NCBI GenBank assembly: GCA_905215575.1
Contig: CAJMQV010000024.1
Span: forward strand, 1-18,693
Direction: 5' to 3'
Length of the DNA: 18,693 nucleotides
Source of the DNA: an uncultured bacterium
Lineage (GTDB): Bacteria > Bacteroidota > Bacteroidia > Bacteroidales > Bacteroidaceae
Part shown: piece by piece, positions 15,540 through 18,693 of the stretch
How the letters are laid out: each line of letters starts with the position of its first letter
Numbering within the stretch: the stretch's first letter is position 1
Notes under the pieces: generated by a model
Told to the model about the DNA's origin: nothing
Databases searched by the model: none
Seen by the model: only the letters and a program-made list of their open reading frames with translations
Translations under genes and position numbers: made by a program

Positions 15540-15581
15540 AAAAAATCCCTGTTTTGTTTCATCCAGAACAAAACAGGGATT
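15540..15581 (-). terminator. Terminator of the queA-to-oxidoreductase run (minus strand)
   Basis: A perfect 15-bp stem is made by 15544-15558 (AATCCCTGTTTTGTT) and 15567-15581, with an 8-base loop. Read on the minus strand it is followed by six Ts (plus-strand A run 15540-15545), so it terminates minus-strand transcription coming from the oxidoreductase gene that ends at 15602. Confidence 0.88.
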
Positions 15582-15601
15582 CCGTCTTTTTAAAATATCT
15601 G

Positions 15602-16591
15602 TCAATGTTGGTCTGCCGGATATGTTACTCCCCATTCCTTGCGCAGATTGTCCAACAGTTCCATGATACGCAAGGTTTCTGCATGAGGCATGTCTTCCGG
15701 TTCTACCGCTCCTTTACGGATAGTCTCGATAGCTGCACGCACTTCATATTCATAACCGGTAATCTGTGGTGGACAAGTATAAACTCCGGTCTGTTGATGG
15801 TTGGCATCATATACCGTCACGGTTTGCGGATTGTTGATATTGTCAATAACCAGATAGCCTTTATCACCCGACACAACTCCCATACGGTCATTGGCACAAC
15901 GGGCTGTAGTCTGCATCACGGCCATCTCTCCTTCAGGGTAGATGAATGTCATGCTGTTCTGCAAATCCACTCCCAGTTCATTTTTACTGCAGCAGGACAG
16001 GATACGTTCCGGCGCATTTCCAAAGAGCATAAAAGCAAGATTGATGGGATAAACACCCAGATCGAGCAAGGCACCTCCACACAATTCCGGCTTACGGATA
16101 CGCTCCTTATCTTCTATCGGATATCCCAAGTTTGCAGTCAACATATACGGACGACCGATCAGCTCGCCGGAATGCACCATCCGGACAATCTCTTTGGAAA
16201 AAGGCATATAGCGAGTCCAAATTGCTTCACCGAGAAAAACTTTGCGTTCACGGGCCAAGGCTACCAGCTCTTCAGCTTGCGCCTTATTGGCTGTAAATGT
16301 CTTTTCGCACAGTACTGCTTTGTCATGCAACAGACACGAACGTACCTGTTCATAATGATGTGAGTGTGGGGTAGCAATATATATCAAATCCACATCCGGA
16401 TCCTGCATCAGTTCCTCATAAGAGCCATAAGCCTTTTCCACATTCCATTTATTCTGAAATTCCTGAGCTTTCTCCAGACTGCGCGAGGCAATGGCATAAA
16501 GATGAGCGTCCGGCATACGGCGCACCGTCTCGGCCATCAGGGCTGCGATATGACCGGCACCGATGATACCGACCCGAAATAATTGTTCCAT
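15602..16591 (-). CDS. Gfo/Idh/MocA family NAD(P)-dependent oxidoreductase
   Basis: This 329-residue cytoplasmic protein has an N-terminal Rossmann fold (G-I-I-G-A-G-H-I-A, 8-16) and the family's E-K-T (96-98, variant of E-K-P) preceding a mixed alpha/beta C-terminal domain. E-A-I-W-T-R-Y-M-P (122-130) and G-G-A-L-L-D-L-G-V-Y-P (172-182) resemble the dihydrodiol-dehydrogenase/glucose-fructose-oxidoreductase branch. These enzymes oxidise or reduce sugars, inositols and related polyols. The particular substrate is not predictable here. It is the last gene of a same-strand run below the acetyltransferase, after a 52-base gap. That gap (16592-16643) shows no promoter motif. No signal peptide is present. 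It is ended by the minus-strand hairpin at 15540-15581. Confidence 0.9.
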   Translation of the reverse strand: MEQLFRVGIIGAGHIAALMAETVRRMPDAHLYAIASRSLEKAQEFQNKWNVEKAYGSYEELMQDPDVDLIYIATPHSHHYEQVRSCLLHDKAVLCEKTFTANKAQAEELVALARERKVFLGEAIWTRYMPFSKEIVRMVHSGELIGRPYMLTANLGYPIEDKERIRKPELCGGALLDLGVYPINLAFMLFGNAPERILSCCSKNELGVDLQNSMTFIYPEGEMAVMQTTARCANDRMGVVSGDKGYLVIDNINNPQTVTVYDANHQQTGVYTCPPQITGYEYEVRAAIETIRKGAVEPEDMPHAETLRIMELLDNLRKEWGVTYPADQH

Positions 16592-16643
16592 ATACTTACT
16601 CTTTTCTAAATGTATTATTAACTGATCCTGAAAACTGTGTTAT

Positions 16644-17144
16644 TTATTTTGCCTTTACCGGCAATAGTAACTGATAATCGGCTACATCAAGCCATGTGCC
16701 AAACTTCTGGCCCACTTCCCGGAAACGGGATACCGGAACAAAGCCCAATTTCTCATGTAAATGTTCACTGGCTGTATTCGGGCAGGTGATGCAGGCTATC
16801 AGTGCATGTACTCCTTGTGCTTCGGCATCGGTTATCAGTTGTTTCATCAGCTGTAATCCGATTCCCCGTCCTTTTTCATCAGGATGCACGTAAACGGTGG
16901 TTTCTCGCGTTCCGGCATATGCTTCTTTTTCTTTCCAGCGATGCGCATAGCAGAATCCCACAACCCGTCCGTCGTCTTCGCATGTCCAGGCGATTCCTTC
17001 CTCACAGATATCTCTCATTTTCCGGGCATAAGCCTCCGCATCCGGTATCTGCACATCAAAGGTAATTGTGGTATGCTCTATGTAATGGGCATAAATCTGC
17101 CGCATCGGTTCCCAGTCGGCAGGTATCATTCTTCGTATCATCAT
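16644..17144 (-). CDS. GNAT N-acetyltransferase, phosphinothricin-acetyltransferase-like
   Basis: This 166-residue cytoplasmic protein shows the full GNAT fold with the acetyl-CoA loop at about 89-100 (D-E-K-G-R-G-I-G). The features T-T-I-T-F-D (25-30), G-F-C-Y-A-H-R-W (63-70), E-T-T-V-Y-V (81-86), N-T-A-S-E-H-L-H-E-K-L-G-F (123-135) and V-G-Q-K-F-G-T-W-L-D-V (144-154) are typical of the PAT/YncA-type branch. Members acetylate amino groups of amino acids such as methionine sulfoximine or phosphinothricin, but most natural substrates are unknown and herbicide resistance should not be inferred. Two ATG codons adjoin at 17144 and 17141; either may be used. It lies 14 bases after the NUDIX gene. 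Confidence 0.9.
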   Translation of the reverse strand: MMIRRMIPADWEPMRQIYAHYIEHTTITFDVQIPDAEAYARKMRDICEEGIAWTCEDDGRVVGFCYAHRWKEKEAYAGTRETTVYVHPDEKGRGIGLQLMKQLITDAEAQGVHALIACITCPNTASEHLHEKLGFVPVSRFREVGQKFGTWLDVADYQLLLPVKAK

Positions 17145-17158
17145 AACTCTTTTTTATC

Positions 17159-17683
17159 TTAAGCCTTTACTTTCAAAAAGAAGCGTCGGTATTCCGTTTC
17201 AAAATTAGGTGTAAAGACTCCCTGCTCTAACTGTGCGGTTATATCCTCCAGTTTCCAGAATGCTCCGCCGTCGGTTTCTCCGCTTGGTGCAATCGGACCG
17301 GTACAAGTACACCGGTAAGTAAAGACCAGCTCTTTTTCCACGTCTGACTCGTAGACATAAGTTTCCAAAAGTTCCGGTTCAAAGTCTTTCAGTTCGAGTT
17401 CCTCGGCAGCTTCGCGCTTCAGAGCCATTTCGGCATTCTCGCCCAAATCTACATGTCCGCCCACGGCAGTATCCCATTTGCCCGGCTGTATGGTTTTCCA
17501 TTCCGGGCGTTTTTGCAGATAAAGTTCTCCGGCCTCATTGAATACATGCAGATGCACTACCGGGTGCAGTGGTTTGCTGCCGTCGTGGCATTCTTTGCGG
17601 GTAGCCGCTCCGATGAGCAGACCGTTTTCGTCTACCAAAGGCAGCATTTCTGTATCGTCGTCTTTCTTTGTCTGTATCATCAT
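17159..17683 (-). CDS. NUDIX hydrolase
   Basis: The protein is 174 residues from the ATG at 17681-17683. A frame extension begins with TTG at 17689 and is less likely; another ATG lies directly after. Numbering from that TTG, the Nudix box runs from G78 to L100: G78-H-V-D-L-G-E84, seven residues, R92-E93-A-A-E96-E97. The metal-binding glutamates are all present. The box's last Gly is replaced by Glu99, a tolerated variation. A conserved H-P-V-V-H-L-H-V-F and Q-K-R-P segment precedes it. Such enzymes hydrolyse a nucleoside diphosphate linked to another group, and the substrate is not predictable. The overall pattern resembles YfcD/isopentenyl-diphosphate-isomerase-like Nudix proteins. It begins 13 bases after the queA stop and is likely co-transcribed. 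Confidence 0.9.
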   Translation of the reverse strand: MMIQTKKDDDTEMLPLVDENGLLIGAATRKECHDGSKPLHPVVHLHVFNEAGELYLQKRPEWKTIQPGKWDTAVGGHVDLGENAEMALKREAAEELELKDFEPELLETYVYESDVEKELVFTYRCTCTGPIAPSGETDGGAFWKLEDITAQLEQGVFTPNFETEYRRFFLKVKA

Positions 17684-17696
17684 GTTCAAACTTTAT

Positions 17697-18693
17697 TTAG
17701 GGAATCAGCAGAGAACTGTCACCATAACTTAGGAAGCGGAAGTCGTGTTCCAGAGCATAGTCATAAATCTTGTGCCAGTCGCCATGTACGAAGGCGGATA
17801 CCAGAAGCAGCAGAGTGCTTTGCGGCTGATGGAAATTGGTGACCATCATTCGTACCACATGGTAAGTATAGCCTGGGGCAATGATAATCTGTGTGCTGGT
17901 GTGCAGAGCGTTCAGTTCGTTACGTTCCAGATAGTTCAGAATGTTCTGCAAGGCCTCTACCGTGGTCAAGGCTTCCGGACGCCCGTCGGGCTCGCTGCCC
18001 TGTGGACGGGTCTGTTCGGCATATTCATAAGGAGTCCACTGCTGCACATGCAGTTCCTCTTCCGAAGCATTGGGATGAGCCGCCAAATATACTCCGATGT
18101 AATACAAGCTTTCCAGCGTACGTACAGAAGTCGTTCCCACAGCGATGCAAGCTCCTCCGTGCGCAATCAGTTTCTCGATGGTCCGTTTGTTTACACAGAT
18201 ATACTCCGTGTGCATTTCGTGTCCTTCGATTTCCTCGCTTTTTACGGGTTTGAATGTGCCGGCACCAACATGCAAGGTCACTTCCTCACGGTCAATGCCA
18301 TGACGGTCCAACGCTTCGAGCACCCGTTCCGTGAAGTGCAGACCGGCAGTCGGTGCAGCCACACTTCCCTTGATTTTGGAATAAACGGTCTGATAGGTTT
18401 CCTTGTCTCTTTCCTGAGTTTCCCGGTTCAAGTACGGCGGAATCGGCAGTTCGCCCACAGCGTCCAAAATCTCTGCCCAGGTCACTTCATCACTGTTCCA
18501 TACGAAGTCCACCTGATGGCTGTTGCCGTGCATCTCCCCGCGAGTCACGGTGAGTTCGATTTCCTGTCCGCGCACGGTAACGGTCCGCTTCAACGCACCG
18601 CTTTTCCATTTCTTCAGGTTGCCGATCATGCAATACCAACTGCAGCTGTGGGTCTGCTGAAACATCAGCACATAGTCGTGCGGCACAGCCGGC
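17697..18693 (-). CDS. queA: S-adenosylmethionine:tRNA ribosyltransferase-isomerase QueA (N-terminus outside window)
   Basis: QueA transfers and isomerises the ribosyl part of SAM onto preQ1 at tRNA position 34, making epoxyqueuosine. The visible 332 residues run from an internal P-A-V-P-H-D-Y-V-L-M-F stretch, open to the right edge. They include P-P-Y-L-N-R, the conserved A-A-P-T-A-G-L-H-F-T, H-V-G-A-G-T-F-x-P-V, T-T-S-V-R-T-L-E, and the C-terminal T-N-F-H-x-P-x-S-T-L-L-L-L-V-S-A-F plus F-L-S-Y-G-D-S-S-L-L-I-P, all QueA hallmarks. The frame continues upstream, so the GTG at 18686 is not the start. The segment with E-Y-A-E-Q-T-R-P-Q-G is an insertion typical of Bacteroidetes QueA, giving total length above 400. 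It is the first gene seen of a same-strand run with the NUDIX, acetyltransferase and oxidoreductase genes. Confidence 0.96.
   Translation of the reverse strand, partial: PAVPHDYVLMFQQTHSCSWYCMIGNLKKWKSGALKRTVTVRGQEIELTVTRGEMHGNSHQVDFVWNSDEVTWAEILDAVGELPIPPYLNRETQERDKETYQTVYSKIKGSVAAPTAGLHFTERVLEALDRHGIDREEVTLHVGAGTFKPVKSEEIEGHEMHTEYICVNKRTIEKLIAHGGACIAVGTTSVRTLESLYYIGVYLAAHPNASEEELHVQQWTPYEYAEQTRPQGSEPDGRPEALTTVEALQNILNYLERNELNALHTSTQIIIAPGYTYHVVRMMVTNFHQPQSTLLLLVSAFVHGDWHKIYDYALEHDFRFLSYGDSSLLIP

Noticed and set aside
15554..16363. Long plus-strand open frame (about 269 codons) opposite the oxidoreductase
   Set aside because: It runs through a terminator hairpin at its start and is rich in His, Cys, Phe and Arg, typical of antisense frames. 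The opposite strand encodes a clear Gfo/Idh/MocA protein.
16644..17144. Phosphinothricin (herbicide) resistance gene
   Set aside because: PAT-like GNAT proteins are widespread with other amino-group substrates. Similarity alone does not show that activity.
1..18693. CRISPR array, insertion sequence, tRNA/rRNA, phage or integrative element
   Set aside because: No regularly spaced direct repeats, transposase or integrase motifs, tRNA-like cloverleaf or rRNA segments were found. The short inverted repeats seen all fit terminators or possible operators.

Overview
The window looks like a piece of a Bacteroidales chromosome (Bacteroides, Phocaeicola or Prevotella type). Four things point there. 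The proteins have the typical family make-up: GH127-like and GH43 secreted glycosidases, a long TonB-dependent receptor with a carboxypeptidase-regulatory-like N-terminal domain, a DUF3472 protein, and a GroEL with a short GGM tail. Several start regions carry the Bacteroidetes -7 promoter motif TAnnTTTG. Starts lack clear Shine-Dalgarno sequences. Most transcription units end in a long perfect hairpin. No tRNA, rRNA, CRISPR array, insertion sequence or phage gene was seen, so this is compact core and near-core genome.

Layout. 1-533: 3' end of a DUF3472 gene and its terminator. 534-2203: a DNA alkylation repair protein (AlkD type) meeting a convergent multi-pass membrane protein, with stop codons overlapping inside a terminator hairpin. 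2204-3991: a secreted GH127-like protein that has lost the family's zinc-binding and catalytic cysteines. 4098-6043: groES-groEL and a strong terminator. 6161-7288: a secreted GH43 enzyme of the 1,3-galactanase-like branch. 7382-8686 (minus): pdxJ followed by a DJ-1/PfpI protein. 8909-11454 (plus, divergent from pdxJ): nadK tightly followed by an ABC exporter half-transporter. 11706-15437: a TonB-dependent receptor and a secreted purple-acid-phosphatase-like metallophosphoesterase. 15602-18693 (minus): an operon-like run, in transcription order queA (cut by the window edge), a NUDIX hydrolase, a GNAT acetyltransferase and a Gfo/Idh/MocA oxidoreductase.

How the genes work together. The clearest functional unit beyond housekeeping is the receptor/phosphoesterase pair. 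It has no SusD partner and no glycosidase, so it is better read as uptake or scavenging of a phosphorylated nutrient than as a glycan locus. The two glycosidase-family genes flank groESL and are separated by it and by terminators, so they are not a classical polysaccharide utilization locus. pdxJ and nadK diverge from a shared 222-base region and both supply cofactors (PLP and NADP).

Most notable points: the cysteine-less GH127 homologue, the Tyr-to-His change at a metal-ligand position of the phosphatase, the overlapping divergent promoters at about 2141-2171, and the terminator whose hairpin contains both convergent stop codons at 1211-1214. No intergenic stretch exceeds 300 bases; the longest is 11455-11705.
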